Assembly: GCA_021399445.1 (NCBI GenBank)
Contig: JAJTUQ010000004.1
Span: forward strand, 3,224,001 to 3,288,000
From: Xylogone sp. PMI_703
Lineage: Eukaryota > Ascomycota > Leotiomycetes
Direction: 5' to 3'
DNA length: 64,000 nt
Part shown: positions 44,201 to 59,228 of the stretch, piece by piece
Numbering within the stretch: position 1 is the stretch's first letter
Layout of the letters: every line of letters starts with the position of its first letter
Made by a program: the position numbers and the translations under genes
Notes under the pieces: model-generated
What the model was told of the DNA's origin: nothing
The model's input: the letters and a program-made list of their open reading frames with translations, nothing else
The model's database searches: none

Positions 44201-46064
44201 ATGGAAAGCAGCTCTTCTGTACCTTCTTCGCCCCTCTCCAATCTCTCCCGATCGCCATCGCCTCCTCTGGATTATCCCTCGCCTTCTTCTAGCACGCTTT
44301 GCGAGAATGGACCGCAATCCAAAGAAAATGACGCGCCCGGTCGGTTAGAGAACGACGAACCTCCTCCCGCCAAGAAAAGGAAGGTGGTGGAGCCAAAAGA
44401 GCGCAAGACCGAGTATCTCAACCTGCGCCATTTGTACGAGGGCTCAGATGAGGAGTATCTTAAGCGCCAGCATCAGCAACTGCAGCGACTGGTCAAAATC
44501 CTTAGGAAAAAGCGCAAGATTGTCGTGATCGCTGGTGCTGGGATTTCGGTCTCTGCAGGCAGTATGCTATTTCTCTTTACAACTTGTAAACCATAGAAAA
44601 CGATTGTTCACTAATACTGCTTTAGTACCTGACTTCCGGTCTTCTACTGGCCTTTTTAAGACGCTGCGTAATGAGCACAAGCTAAAGGCTTCGGGTAAGC
44701 ACCTCTTCGATGCCTCTGTTTACCGGAACGATTCCTCTACCAGCTCTTTCCATGAGATGGTTCGCGGACTCTCGCACTTAACTCAGAAAGCAAAGCCGAC
44801 GCCATTTCACCACATGCTGGCCACTTTGGCTGAAGAAGGTCGGCTATTACGCCTATATAGCCAAAATGTCGATGGTATCGATACGTCACTAGAGCCTCTT
44901 GCTACAACCGTACCACTCAATCCCAAAGGGCCCTGGCCCAAGACTATTCAATTGCACGGAGGTCTGGAGAAGATGGTATGTACTAAGTGTGGTAAATTAT
45001 CCGATTTTGACGGCACCTTGTTTGAAGGGCCTGAGCCTCCATCATGTCCAGAGTGCGAAGCGAACGATATTGCTCGTGTAGCTGGTGGTTTGCGAAGTCA
45101 TGGAATTGGTCGTCTACGCCCAAGAATGGTCTTGTACAATGAATTCAATCCCGATGAGGAGGCTATTGGCGCGGTTAGCCATGCGGACCTCAAGACCAGG
45201 CCTGATGCTGTCATCGTTGTCGGTACCAGCTTGAAGGTACCCGGAATTAGGCGCCTTGCAAGGGAGATGTGTGCAGTTGCACGAGGCCGACGAGATGGAT
45301 TTACTGCGTGGATCAATTTTGATCCAGAACCCGTCGGGGTTGAGTTCAAGGACTGTTGGGACTTGGTTGTCCGAGGTGAATGCGATGAGGTTGCACGTCA
45401 CGTGGCACTCCCTAAATGGGACGACAAGGACATCGGAGAATATGCCCTCATTACGGATGAGCAGAGAGCAAAGGGCCAGCTCGCAGTTGAGATTAACTCA
45501 AAGCCTCTGGATGTCTTGAAGAACCAGGGCTTCCTCACCCCAGGCGCAAGCCCCAGACAGCAAAGCCCAGCTCCTATGCTCCTTCCTGTGAGCAAGCTGA
45601 AGCAGCCGCAACTATCGTTTATATCGCAGAATATACCCCCAAGAGAAAAGTCAGATGATCCCTCGAAAGAGACTTCTAAGATCACGGGAAAACCGAAAAG
45701 GAAATACACAAAAAAGGATACGGCTCCCAAGCCAACAAACAAGATTACAAGCACCTTCAAAACTGCAAAATTACCAAAACCTACTGGTACCAAAGACCGC
45801 AAGCCTCTACCTTCTTCACCAGTTGTATTACATCGCTCCGAGGCTACCTCGATGTTTCCAAACCTTACAAATCCTCCACAGACTCCTATGCAAAAGATAT
45901 CTCCGGCTGAAGTACGCAACAACACCAATGTATCACCATATTCATCACCTCTATCCGAGCTGTGCTGTACACCTCCTAGAAATGACGAGACCACATATAA
46001 TCGACGGGAAACTATATCGCCGAAAGGCGGGCTTCCGTCTGGAATGGCGCATCTACTTGATTAA
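44201..46064 (+). CDS. HST3: NAD-dependent histone deacetylase, sirtuin of the Hst3/Hst4 class
   Basis: Exons 44201-44561 and 44626-46064 encode 599 aa. The N-terminus is Ser/Pro-rich. The sirtuin core runs from about 105 to 400: NAD-binding VVIAGAGISVSAGIPDFRSS, the intron falling inside it, YSQNVDGID, catalytic His near 231 (IQLHGG), zinc cysteines near 239, 242, 261 and 264 (CTKC and CPEC), VVGTSLKVPG, and NFDPEPVG. The insertion between GLF and HEM (NEHKLKASGKHLFDASVYRN) and the long basic C-terminal extension are typical of Hst3/Hst4 (HstD in Aspergillus), which deacetylates histone H3 Lys56 and affects genome stability; in Aspergillus HstD also influences secondary metabolism. The tail has several TP/SP sites. 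It is convergent with CHD1. Confidence 0.92.
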
Positions 46065-47302
46065 TGGAGATACTGTATCTCAGTTCTTGATGTGTATAGT
46101 CCTATTCATTACATAACGGCTGGACTCAAGCTTCATACGTTATTTGGTACGATGGATCAACTTACGAGTCTCATTATTGATGATATGTGCCGGCACTGAG
46201 CACTGGCGCCTAAGATCGAGGTTAGACTCACATGCACCTATATAAACATGCATACGTACATATATATATTTGGGTAGTCCGTTTATACGGGACGATTTGA
46301 GGAGTATTAAGCATAGAATTGGCGTTTTCATTCAGGAATGGGTCCGGTGCATGCAAGACAAGGGACTCTTGCCTGGGGAAAGGTATCATTCGGCGCTATT
46401 AACTTCCGTTTATTGAATTGTAATATGCTTCCTATGGCCGTTTGGTTTTACTTGGTGCAGTCTAGAACAAGTGACTCACCGTTGGACAGATTCCACGCTC
46501 ATGTGTATGAGGGTTTGGAAAGAATACAGAAAGGGCTAAAGCCCCAAGTTAGGATAATAGATTTGTATTCAATACTTCCGTATGATCGAGCATGGATTTC
46601 TCATTAGTATCTAAGATTATCTAATCGTTCGTCTATGAAGTACTAATTAGTAGGGCCTTAGTATCAACTATCTGTCGCGCGTACGCCTGAAGAGGGTGTT
46701 CCAGAGGGAAATGCCCCTCCAGTAAGCAAAGACGGGAAGAGTATGTATGATCACGACGCGTCACCAAGCGAGAATAAGCCTCATTGTGAAGATTTCATTT
46801 GTTCTTTTTTTTTGCATGGGCTGAAGACAGCCTGGCTCCCGTGATATGAGTGGAACCAAGGTATATGCTGACGCTACAAAAACCCCATCCCCCGTACCTA
46901 ACTAAATGCGTCAGAGAGAAAAAAAAAGGGGGAGTCTGTTGCTCCCTTCTAGAGCAGGTATAAATGTAAAAGATATCTTCCTATACCGAGCCTATGCCTT
47001 TCCCGAATTTTTATCATAATTTCCCTTTCCCGTCATGAAAAAGGTGATTTTTCCTTTGCAAAATACATCATAAGCACGAAATATGGGTGCTTAAATATTC
47101 AACCTTAGTGTACTTCCCGATTTTGGGCATTGAACAATCCATCTAAAAGCAAAGAGATGAAATATAAAGACCAGAAACGCCAACCTCTTGATGCTATAAG
47201 TCGCCAACGCGTAATATGAAGCCCAAACCCAACCCCAGCCCTGAAAAATTCCTGTTACACATATAACGCCTTCGCAATGGAGTTGAAAACAATACAACTG
47301 TT
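46065..47302. other. convergent intergenic region sirtuin / CHD1
   Basis: About 1.2 kb, AT-rich, with a TA-rich microsatellite near 46255-46275. It should hold the two 3' UTRs. The open frames seen are short and lack support. Confidence 0.6.
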
Positions 47303-50300
47303 TTATGTAGTTGCTGCGCTCGCAGCAGAGCCCCCAGCATTTGCAGTATTTGGTGAATCGCTGGATCCATTCCCATTAGCAGCTTGTGCTGTTGTCTCGA
47401 GGATTCGCTTGTACATGTTTTCTAGTTGACTTGCTTGCGGACCCGGTTCTCCAGGCCAAATCGAGGCCACATAAGACCTAGAAAAGAGTAAGCTAAGAGA
47501 TATTAATTACATATGAGCTAGATCTGAAACTTACCAGAAGGTCGGTACCAGTTCAACTATTTTGCTGTCTGCATTCTCCCTCTTGGTCTTTTCGATATAA
47601 TCTCCGATTACTAAAAGCTCACGTTTCATTATCTTAGCACGCTCTTTTTGGGACTTGATATTTTCTTTTCTAGCGTACTGCACACGCTTAAGACTGTCCC
47701 GGACAGGTTTAAAGATCTGTTTCAATAGGATCTCATTTGGATCATCGTCAGTCTTGTTATCCGATTTCCTTGCTTTGTTATGACGTTCGTTATGGCGGTC
47801 ATCATCATTGTGCTTTCTTTTCAAATCGGTCTTTGAAACATTACCATCGCCAGTGCTTGCCCGGTGACGATGTTCACCATGACTATGGCTATGGCTATGG
47901 CTATGACCCCTGTCCCTGTCCCTGTCTCGCTCACGGTTGTGGTTTTCAGAGTTCCGCTTCTTCATCTGTGGAGCGGGTGATGCCGATATAGAACCCCGAG
48001 TTTCGGACCTGCGATGGCCGTTGATACGGTCATTCTTTTTATTGTTTCGATGGTGATTTTCAACTGCGCGTTTGGCAGCCTGGTTATCTGAGTACTTTGC
48101 CTTTAATACTGATAGAAGGTAATCAGCTCGTCGAACGAGGTGAACCGCCCCAGGTGCTTTTGCGACCTTTTCATTGCCTTTACTACGCTCTTCCTTCTTG
48201 TCAACGCGGTGTTCCTCCAGGAAGAACTTTTCACGCAATCCTAAGTCTTCATCGTCTCGAATCTGGACCCAAGCACCATATCCATGTCTGTGTATTCCTA
48301 CTAACAGCATGCCATCTTCTCGAGCCCCCCATTCACAAGAATAGTGAGCTGCTTTAGACGCGTCCGGGACACGAAAGTTTCTGAAATCAGACACTGCACC
48401 GATAACTTCTTTTAGCATCCGCATTTCACCAGGGCGTTCCACAACCGTTGCTGCGTTCAATCTGTTCACCCCCAGGAAGTCGAAGATAACAGCTTTCTTG
48501 TCTTTCTTTGTCAAAGCTTTATTAGATTGGCGTTCGATTGCCTCAATCCTCTCCGCTTCTTCTTTTAACCTTTTTTCACTTTCATCTGTAATGGCCTGTA
48601 ATGTAGAACGAAGTAGCTCAATGTCACGGCCGCCAAGACGAGCATCTTTAATCAACTCCTCTCTACGATCATCGATAGACCCATATCGGAGGAAAGCTCT
48701 GAAGAGGTTGCGGGCTTCCTTTTCGTTCAACGGTCTCTTCGGATCCAACCGATTAGCTTGTGCTTCTCTCTTCTCTTCCAACTCTTCTTGTTTGGCTTGA
48801 TCGCGTTGACGTTTCTTGGCAAGACGTTGCTCTCTCTCATATTCGGCTGTATTTTTCATGGTAGCCCTACGAGGTGCATTTTCCTCTACAATCTTAGCTA
48901 AGTATTCTTCATGCGCCCTCTTCTCTTCTTCCGCTTTAATTGTTGCGAGTTGGTCTTTTGGAATTATATCATCCCATTCGAGGTCGATCTTCACATCAGT
49001 ATACTCGAAACTCTTGAGAAATTCTTCGCCGCCATCAGCAACCATTCCTTCGGGCATCTCAGTCTTATGCTCTTCCGCATTCTCAAGAACAGAATCAATA
49101 TCGAGTTCCTCCAGCTTCTTCTGGTTACCTGACTGCTCGAACATCTTCTGGCCCCTTCTCTTGAGAATTCGTGAAATATCATCAGACGACTTCGGATCGT
49201 CGATTTTGCCGGCTTTAACAGCTTTCTCGCGCAGTTCCTTTCTCTCCTTATCGGTGACACCTCTCTGAATAGTGATAAATTCAAGCATGAGCTTGTTCCT
49301 AGCACGTTCAAGGACCTCTTCCTCAACTGTTTCTTTTGATACTAGCCTATATACGCTAACAGGTCTTTTCTGGCCAATACGGTGAGCACGAGCCATGGCC
49401 TGAAGATCAGCCTGAGGATTCCAGTCTGAGTCAAAGATTATAACGGTATCAGCGGTCATAAGATTGATTCCCAGGCCTCCGGCACGGGTAGATAGCAAGA
49501 AGCAGAAGTCGGTACTATCCTCTGCATTGAAATGATCAATTGCTATTCTCCGAGGGCCTGCTCCAATAGTTCCGTCCAGACGCTGGAACTGGTAGCCACG
49601 TAGCTGTAAGTAATCTCCTAGAATATCAAGCATTTTGACCATTTGACTGAAGATGAGAACACGGTGATTATCTTGTTTCAGCTTTACTAGTAGTCGATCT
49701 AGAAGCATCATTTTACCACTGCTAGCAATTAGACCTTTTAGCTGATCTTCTCTTCGATCACTGCCTTTTAGTATTTTCTCTTCTGCATTTGGAAACATGT
49801 AAGGATGATTGCTGGCCTTTTTCAACTCCATCATTATATTAAGCAAAGTATGCTTCTGCCCTTTAGCACCTTCATTGAGAGCGGCGTAATTCCTGGTGAG
49901 AATGTTCTTGTAGTAATCTAATTGAACATCAGATAGCTCAACCCGGATGATCTTCTCACTTTTGGGTGGAAGATCATTTTCGACTTTCTGTTTCGTGCGA
50001 CGAAGGATATAAGGTTGTATCTTATTTGTGAGAGCGGCAATTTTTTCCCCGGCGGCCTCCTCAGTCAAGTCCATATTCTCCTCGATCTCTAGTTCGCCCG
50101 GCATTAGAAAGTCCATAAGAGCGGATAACTCTCCAAGCGTATTCTGAACGGGTGTGCCAGTAATTAATAATCGACTAGGTGCCTTAAAGTCAAGCAACTT
50201 TTGATAGAGTTGCGACTCTCGATTCTTCAGCCGGTGAGCTTCGTCAACGGCCAAGAATTGCCATTTTATCTGGGATAGGAATACCGCATCTGCAAGGATG

Positions 50301-52688
50301 TATTCGTAGGACGTGAGAAGGACATTGAAGCGGGGACGCTTCACGTTACCATCTACCAGCAATTCGAAATCTCGAATAATGCTCCGCGATGCTTCTTTTC
50401 CGTTGTATATGACATAGTTGATATCAGGAGCCCAATTATCAAGGGTATCTCCCCACGCCGGAATAGTGGTGAGAGGAACCACAACTAGGAAAGGACCCTC
50501 CTGACGTCTATCATGGCGGAGCCAGTTTAAGAAAGATACTGTCTGTACTGTCTTTCCGAGGCCCATCTCATCCGCAAGGATAACATTTTTGTTCTTAGTC
50601 CAGTTGTAGGCCAAAAAATTCAAACCAGTAATTTGGAAGTCCCTCAGTTGGCCGCCTTTGATGTAGCTTGGCTGTTCTCGAATGGGGACGTGCGGACTCC
50701 GCGTGTTAAGGTTCGATTGTTGACGATCAGAAGTTAAAGATCGAGAACTACGATCTAAATAACGGTCGATAGCCTCCTGTGCAATTTCACTTACAAGTGA
50801 GGCAGCCTCCCAGGTGCAGGACTCATAATAAAGGCCTTTCCATTTGACATAATATTCTGTCTCTTCATCACCATCGCGTGAACCGATCACTCTTTCAACC
50901 TTGACATAATCATTCAATGCATCTGAATCCCGTTCACGATCCAACATCCACTTCTCTTTCTCTTCTGGAGGGATATCATTGCTACGTGACATATATATGT
51001 CTTCGAGCACTACCTTTCGGTAGTAATTCTCTAGACGACGGAAACCGCGTACGCCAGTCAAGGACGTAGTAGTCTCCCAGGTCGAATGGTAATGTGATTT
51101 CCCTTGCCACTTGATATAATATTCGAAATCGTCACGTCCGATATCCTCATCATTAATATCCTTGTCTTCCTTAAGCCTGTGTTTGAGGACCACATCGATG
51201 TAGGGAGTGTTGTTTTCCACATCTGCGCTCCAATAATTAGGCGTCATTAACTCCGATTCATCTTCTAAGTCATCATCATCACTCTCTTGGTATGCACCGG
51301 CCGTAACTTGAGCAGCACGCCGGCTATTCCATCTCTTCTCCTGGTATACCGGGGCCAGATTTCCAGACTCAAGCTGGCGTCGGCGGTTCGCTCTAGCTGC
51401 ACTTTTGGCGCGAGCACCACCATAAGCGTCACTATCGGAATCAGAAGTTGAAGAGCGTAGTGCGGGCGTAGGACGTTTAGAGGCTTGAACATCTTGTTAG
51501 TATCGATAGTACTAGAGTAGGGGTAGAAGGCATTCGATGGCCATCTTACATCGCTGCGAACGCTCCGGCTTTCTTCTCTTTTTCCTGTGGGACGGCACGA
51601 TGTCGGAGTCAGAATCGGAATCATCGTCTTCTTCCTCTTCTTCCTCCTCCTCCTCTTCATCATCATCGTCATCAGATTCGATCTACAACTAATTAGTACA
51701 ACATCTGGTATACCGGGACAGTGAAGACCACAGATCAGCGGTGTCTACGTACTATTCTTCGATGTTGAACAGGCCGAGCCTAATTGAACACGTCAGCTAG
51801 AGAAGAAAATTTTTTCAGCCATAGGATACCTACACTTCTTCTCAGACCATATAATTCTGGATTTGCCAGTATGTGTTCATCCTCTACTACGTGCTTCCGC
51901 TTTGCAGGTCGCCGAGATTCTGTTGAGGTAGAACGATCGAGGCGTTTGCCATTTGCTCCAGCTGGCCGTTCTGCGAGGTCAAAATCACCATCCTCGGACT
52001 CTTCCTGAGCTTCAGCGGCGGATGATTCAGACTCATCGGTCTCTTCAGCATCAAAATCGGATTGATGACCATTGGAAAGAGCTATTGAGGGCTCCTCGAC
52101 AATAGGATTGGCAACATCGGAGAGATCAGATTCGCTATCGAAGGGGGCGTCATCGTGAGTAAGAGGAGTCTTTCCAGACAATGTTGGGTGACCATTGGAG
52201 AGCGGTATAGAGGTCGAGTTCAAGAGGATAGCTGGTGCTGGTTGGGCTAAGTCAACGATGTTAGCAAAGATGAAATGCGAAGAATGCTCCGAATTCAAGT
52301 GAAAACGCGGTGCTGGTACGTCAATAGGATCATCGCGACCATAAAACCATCAAAATGACATAAGAAGACAGGCTGTTGCCTTCTTGAGTATTGTCGGCGC
52401 ATTTGGAGATGATCAAGGTGACTTTTTGATGCAGGGCTGATGCGTGAAGACCGACCGATTGATGACCGATTGCACCAGGATCCGCGAATATAGGCCCAGA
52501 ATCGTCAAGCATACTAGATACAATGAGGACGACTATAGGAACCTATTCCGAGAGGCGTCCGAAGGTCCAATGTTGAAGTATAACAGGCTGAAGGATGGAC
52601 TTCCGAGCAGGATTGATGACTTGCAGCCTTGACCAATATAGAGGAATAGGATTCCGGGGTGCAAAATATAGTGTTACTTACCAGCCAT
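47303..52688 (-). CDS. CHD1: chromatin remodelling ATPase Chd1
   Basis: Six exons on the minus strand: 52688-52682, 52246-51834, 51779-51753, 51682-51550, 51483-47535 and 47477-47303, giving 1567 aa with all phases agreeing. Order of parts: acidic disordered N-terminus ([18 protein letters not shown], then a D/E run), tandem chromodomains about 280-460 ([16 protein letters not shown] and [16 protein letters not shown]), SNF2 ATPase about 475-960 with DEMGLGKT and DEAH, helicase C lobe with [10 protein letters not shown] and AHRIGQ, a SANT-SLIDE type DNA-binding part, a His/Arg-rich spacer ([14 protein letters not shown]), and the Chd1 C-terminal helical domain about 1440-1530. Chd1 spaces nucleosomes on transcribed genes. 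The main exon is certain; the 7-nt ATG exon (ATGGCTG, followed by GTAAGT) and its 435-nt intron are inferred. Confidence 0.92.
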
Positions 52689-53101
52689 GCTGACGAGACC
52701 CGACTTCGAGGCATAAAACACTCCTGAATAAAGTTGTGGTTCTCAGAGAATTGTGTGGTGCTGGATTTGAAAGGTGATTCGAGAGGGATAGTCAAGGTAA
52801 TCTTCAAAGCCTTAAGGTAGGTAAGTCGACAGGCGTACGAGAGGTGATGCCTCGCTTAACCGGCACAACCAATAGAATTGAGCGCTTTCACAATTATGAA
52901 AATAACAATTTAGACTGTGTCGTCAGTGTGATCCTTTTTTGTTGCGATAATAGCACCGCAAAGATCCGGCCTTTTGCTGCCTCAATACTCATCTGCACGA
53001 TTACGAAGCGTGGCAGACAGTGTGTGCAAATTTAAAGACAAGAGGGCACTGCTCTATCTAGAGATCACAGAGAGCAACATTGCCTATCCACAGTTACAAG
53101 T
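52689..53101. promoter_or_regulatory. shared divergent promoter CHD1 / RLI1
   Basis: If the 7-nt first exon of CHD1 is right, 413 bp separate the start codons of CHD1 (-) and RLI1 (+). No other coding signal is present. If CHD1 starts further in, the space extends to about 850 bp. Confidence 0.45.
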
Positions 53102-55760
<2,659 letters not shown>

Positions 55761-56323
55761 AAAGGGCATCCATCATGAGAGAGTCCCATGTGTAAACAGT
55801 GCATTACCCGGCGTTAACAGATTAGCATCTAAACGGACGAGACACTCATCAGGTTTAGATGAGGAAGAGCTCGCATCAGATGAGGATGACGATCCTGATG
55901 ACTGATCACGATGACGACAGTCTATCCCCTGTTGCCTGGTCCTATTTTCAAGCGATCTGATTCTTGGGCATGAACCCTTGTGAAAATATTGGAGATAGAT
56001 TGAGGGGCAATGTAAGAAGCGGATGACTGTCGTCTGGTTCAATATAGCATGATTGGACTCATATAAAATAATGTGTTTGATATTTTAAAATACAAATTGG
56101 GCGTACAAATCTACATTCTGCATCATCTCATAAATGAAACAAGTCTGATAAGAGAGACGGATACACACCGGGAGATCTTTATCTTAATTATGGTGTCTGG
56201 ATGATATAATCATCGAGCGGACCCCTCTTGTGATCTCAGAGCTCTGCCTGACGAAGTCATTATGCCACAGAACATACGGTAGTGCAATACGTACTGATTA
56301 GCGGCTGCTTGCGTGCATGTGTA
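55761..56323. other. convergent intergenic region RLI1 / PRP40
   Basis: About 0.56 kb between the two stop codons. Just after the RLI1 stop, one plus-strand frame carries an acidic tail-like reading (EEELASDEDDDPDD), but it lacks any link to an upstream exon and is not called. Confidence 0.6.
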
Positions 56324-58952
56324 TTATTCTTCCTCAATCTCTCCTTCTTCACTGCCAGAGTGCACGGCTGGTTCTTCCTTGGGGAGCGCGGGCGGGGTTC
56401 TATTTCTTGGATGTCTGTCAGGGAGGGGGGAACGCTCACGTGGGGTGACCTCTCTCCTTGATCTCTGAAATGATCGTCAGTACTGAATTCCTGATAGATT
56501 CTAATAAAATGTGACTGATAAAATGAGCAACCAACCTTTGAATCTCTGCGGCTGCCAACACTTTCCTCACTGTCAGCTCTCCGTCGTCTGCTAATGCTAG
56601 GCCGCTCATCCCCCCAAGGTAATTCATCAATACTCCCCCTTGGATCGCCTCGCCTGCGATACAGTTTCTCTCTTTCGTCGTCGCGATCTCTTCTATCGCG
56701 ATCATAATGACCCATTGAATCGTCCCTTCGACTTCTATGTGGCCTATCAAGGTCCCGTTCCCGATCGCGATCTCGACCACGATCTCGATCCCTGTCGCGA
56801 TCACGGTCTCGTTCAAAGCCTCTGCGGGCTGGGGATAAAAGAGTATCAGCTACGCTAGCTTTACGATAATTCTTTTCGCGATCTGCGATAGCCTTCCTCC
56901 TGTCTGCTTCGTATGCATCTGGTTCCGGACTGCGGCTTGACCTAGCATGACGTCCAGCGGGGCGATGTGATCTCTCACCTCTGTCTCTATCCCGGTGTCC
57001 TGCTCGATCGATTGACCTATCGCGTCGTTTTAGTCTATCCCTGTCCTCTTCTTCCTTCTCCTTTAGGCGTCTTATAAACTTATCAAAAGCGCTTCGCCTC
57101 AGTTCATCGGACGGCAAAGCCATAAATTCTTCGGAGTGTTCTATACGAGGACGAATCCGGTCATACGTATCATCCGAACGAACAGGTGGATCCAGATGTT
57201 TAATGAAGGAACGTAGAGCATCAACTGCTCTTCTTTGCTGTCGTTCCGCCTGGTGCTTGTCGTCCTCTGTCCGACGGGACACTTTTTCGCGTAGCTATCA
57301 TGACATTAACTAAGCACTTCCATTAGAAGACGGAAAATTACTTACCCGTTCGAAAATTAATAGTAATACATCTCGGTCAATGTTAGCAGTTCTTCGATCA
57401 TTTTGCATCAATGAAAGAAACTCCTCAGAAGTAGTCTTTAGTGTAACTTCAAACCGTTTGTCCTGTGATAAAATTAGTAAAGCAACATAAAATTGGTGAT
57501 GGTTTACATACTGCTAGAACATCTAAGACCTCACTTCGAGTGCTGCGTAATGCACGTTCTTCTTCTTCAACTACGTCCCAAAACAAATCTAACGGCGTAG
57601 ACCCTGACTGTCCAAGCATAGCAGTATATCTTTCATCTTCGGCGATTAATGGATATATTTGGCTCCACTTTGTCCCCGCTTTGATCTTGTTGGCAGATTT
57701 TAACTCCTGTAACAGTTCCAGGAATCGGTCTCGGTTCTGTCGTTCGCGTCTTGTCTTTCGAGATTTTTGAAGCTGTCGGGCATCATTAAATGTTTTCTCT
57801 AGTGACTTGATATGGTTCTCAAACGCAGTCAATATATCAGACTTGCTGAGGATCTTGAACTTCTCATCTCCTTTGAATCTTTGGTCTGATTGGATAACAC
57901 TTTGTGCTTCAGACCATCTCGTGTAAGGCTCAAGGTTAAGACCCTTCAAGATATCAAGCAACTCATCCATTGCCGCCTTCCGGGTTATCGCCTCTCTCTC
58001 GATATTTGCTTTCTTGAGCTCAATAATATAATCTTCGAACAACTGGCGCCGTTCATCATCATCATTTGCAGAGCGGAATATGGTTTCTCCCTCGATTATT
58101 GGACGTGCCGTCTTCCAACGGGTATAATGCTTGATTTCTGGATGGCTTTTTAGCATGGTTGCAAAATCGGTACGGAGTTTCGCAAGCCTCTCCTTTGCAC
58201 GCTCTTTCTCCTGGAGCCGGACTTCCACGGCATATTTCTCAAATGCAGCCTTTCGGTCTTTGGGGTCTTTCAATGATCGATATTGCGGGTCTTTGATAAT
58301 TGAGCGCATTGTCTGCTCCCAGGTCCAATCTGGTGGCACATTGTGGCGGCGCAAGAGCTTCAAGAAGGCAGCTTCTGCCTCTTCAAACGTTGGGTAATCA
58401 GGGTCAGTATTGGCTGGAACAAATACTTGAGTACGGTTCGCGCTGTTATCATGCGTGTAACTGATTTGTCGCGGTTCTGCAATAGTGTCTCTTTCCCTTG
58501 GTTGATCATACTGTGACGCCGCAAATCCTCCAGCAACAAAAGTTGGTGCCCTGAGAGAGTCAGCATTGGGAACACTAAAGAATTCTTTGTAGACTTACGG
58601 CGCGACTGGAGTTGGAGGAACATGTTCTTTTGCAAGTGCTTCTTTGTAAACATCTGGCATCTCCCAGGAACTCTGTTTCGTTTCTGTATTGTACCAGTAT
58701 TTCCGACCACCCTCTGCCGTATACTCCTTCCATGGCTGGTTCGCAAGGGCGCGCTATATATAGAGTTAGCAATTTATCTCTGTCTGCAATTAGAGTCTTT
58801 GTCGTCTTTACCTCTGCTGGGGTCATTAACTCCTCAGGTTTGGTCCATTGTGTGGCCTTGGTGATCGTGTTGTAGTAATACACACGGCCATCGGCATTTC
58901 GAGCCTCTTGCCACAAGCCGGGTGGCCCGACATTACCATTAACACCGTTCAT
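56324..58952 (-). CDS. PRP40: pre-mRNA processing factor Prp40 (U1 snRNP, WW and FF domains)
   Basis: Six exons on the minus strand: 58952-58812, 58753-58599, 58550-57512, 57462-57346, 57294-56536 and 56464-56324, giving 783 aa. Two WW domains lie at the N-terminus: about 13-42 (LWQEARNADGRVYYYN, TQWTKPEEL) and about 54-83 (PWKEYTAEGGRKYWYN, SSWEMPD). Then come several FF domains from about 145 to 520 (FLKLLRRHNVPPDWTWEQ, FATMLKSHPEI, MDELLDILKGLNLEPYTRW, and others), followed by a low-complexity RD/RE/RS-rich region and the conserved end SGSEEGEIEEE. Prp40 bridges the 5' splice site and branch point in the spliceosome. Phase agreement is exact. The frame continues upstream of the chosen ATG, but homology starts at MNGVNG. 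Confidence 0.94.
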
Positions 58953-59228
58953 GGTGGAATCAGGAGGCAAAATGATTGTTTTGACTACAGCTCGGCGTGA
59001 AGCTCGAACGTGAAAAGAAAGTTCATTGAAGCTGTCTACTAGCGTGGCAGGGGTAGCCACAACGTCGCACGGCCGCTGTACCGAACAAAGACCGCAGGTT
59101 CGCTTTGAGGTTGCTCCATACCTCACCGAATTGGAGCTTTCTTCAGGGGATGGGATTTTGGATGATGCGGAATTTATATAAATCGCTTACACCTCGCGAC
59201 TTCTGTTTCAGATCAGAATTTCATAACA
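58953..59228. promoter_or_regulatory. shared divergent promoter PRP40 / TRS65
   Basis: Only 276 bp separate the start codons of these two divergent genes, so one nucleosome-depleted region probably serves both. No other gene is present. Confidence 0.6.

Noticed and set aside
43551..44258. 235-codon minus-strand open frame
   Set aside because: It overlaps the sirtuin leader and start codon, starts without ATG context and has no domain.
45398..45994. 198-codon antisense open frame
   Set aside because: Shadow of the sirtuin C-terminal extension.
46338..46607. 89-codon plus-strand frame after the sirtuin gene
   Set aside because: No domain and AT-rich 3' flank context; most likely chance.
47303..52688. 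ISWI-type remodeller as identity for the SNF2 gene
   Set aside because: Tandem chromodomains before the ATPase and the C-terminal Chd1 helical domain identify Chd1; ISWI lacks both.
56536..56860. R/D-rich repeat in PRP40 considered as a separate tandem repeat locus
   Set aside because: It is the in-frame low-complexity tail of Prp40, expected in this family.
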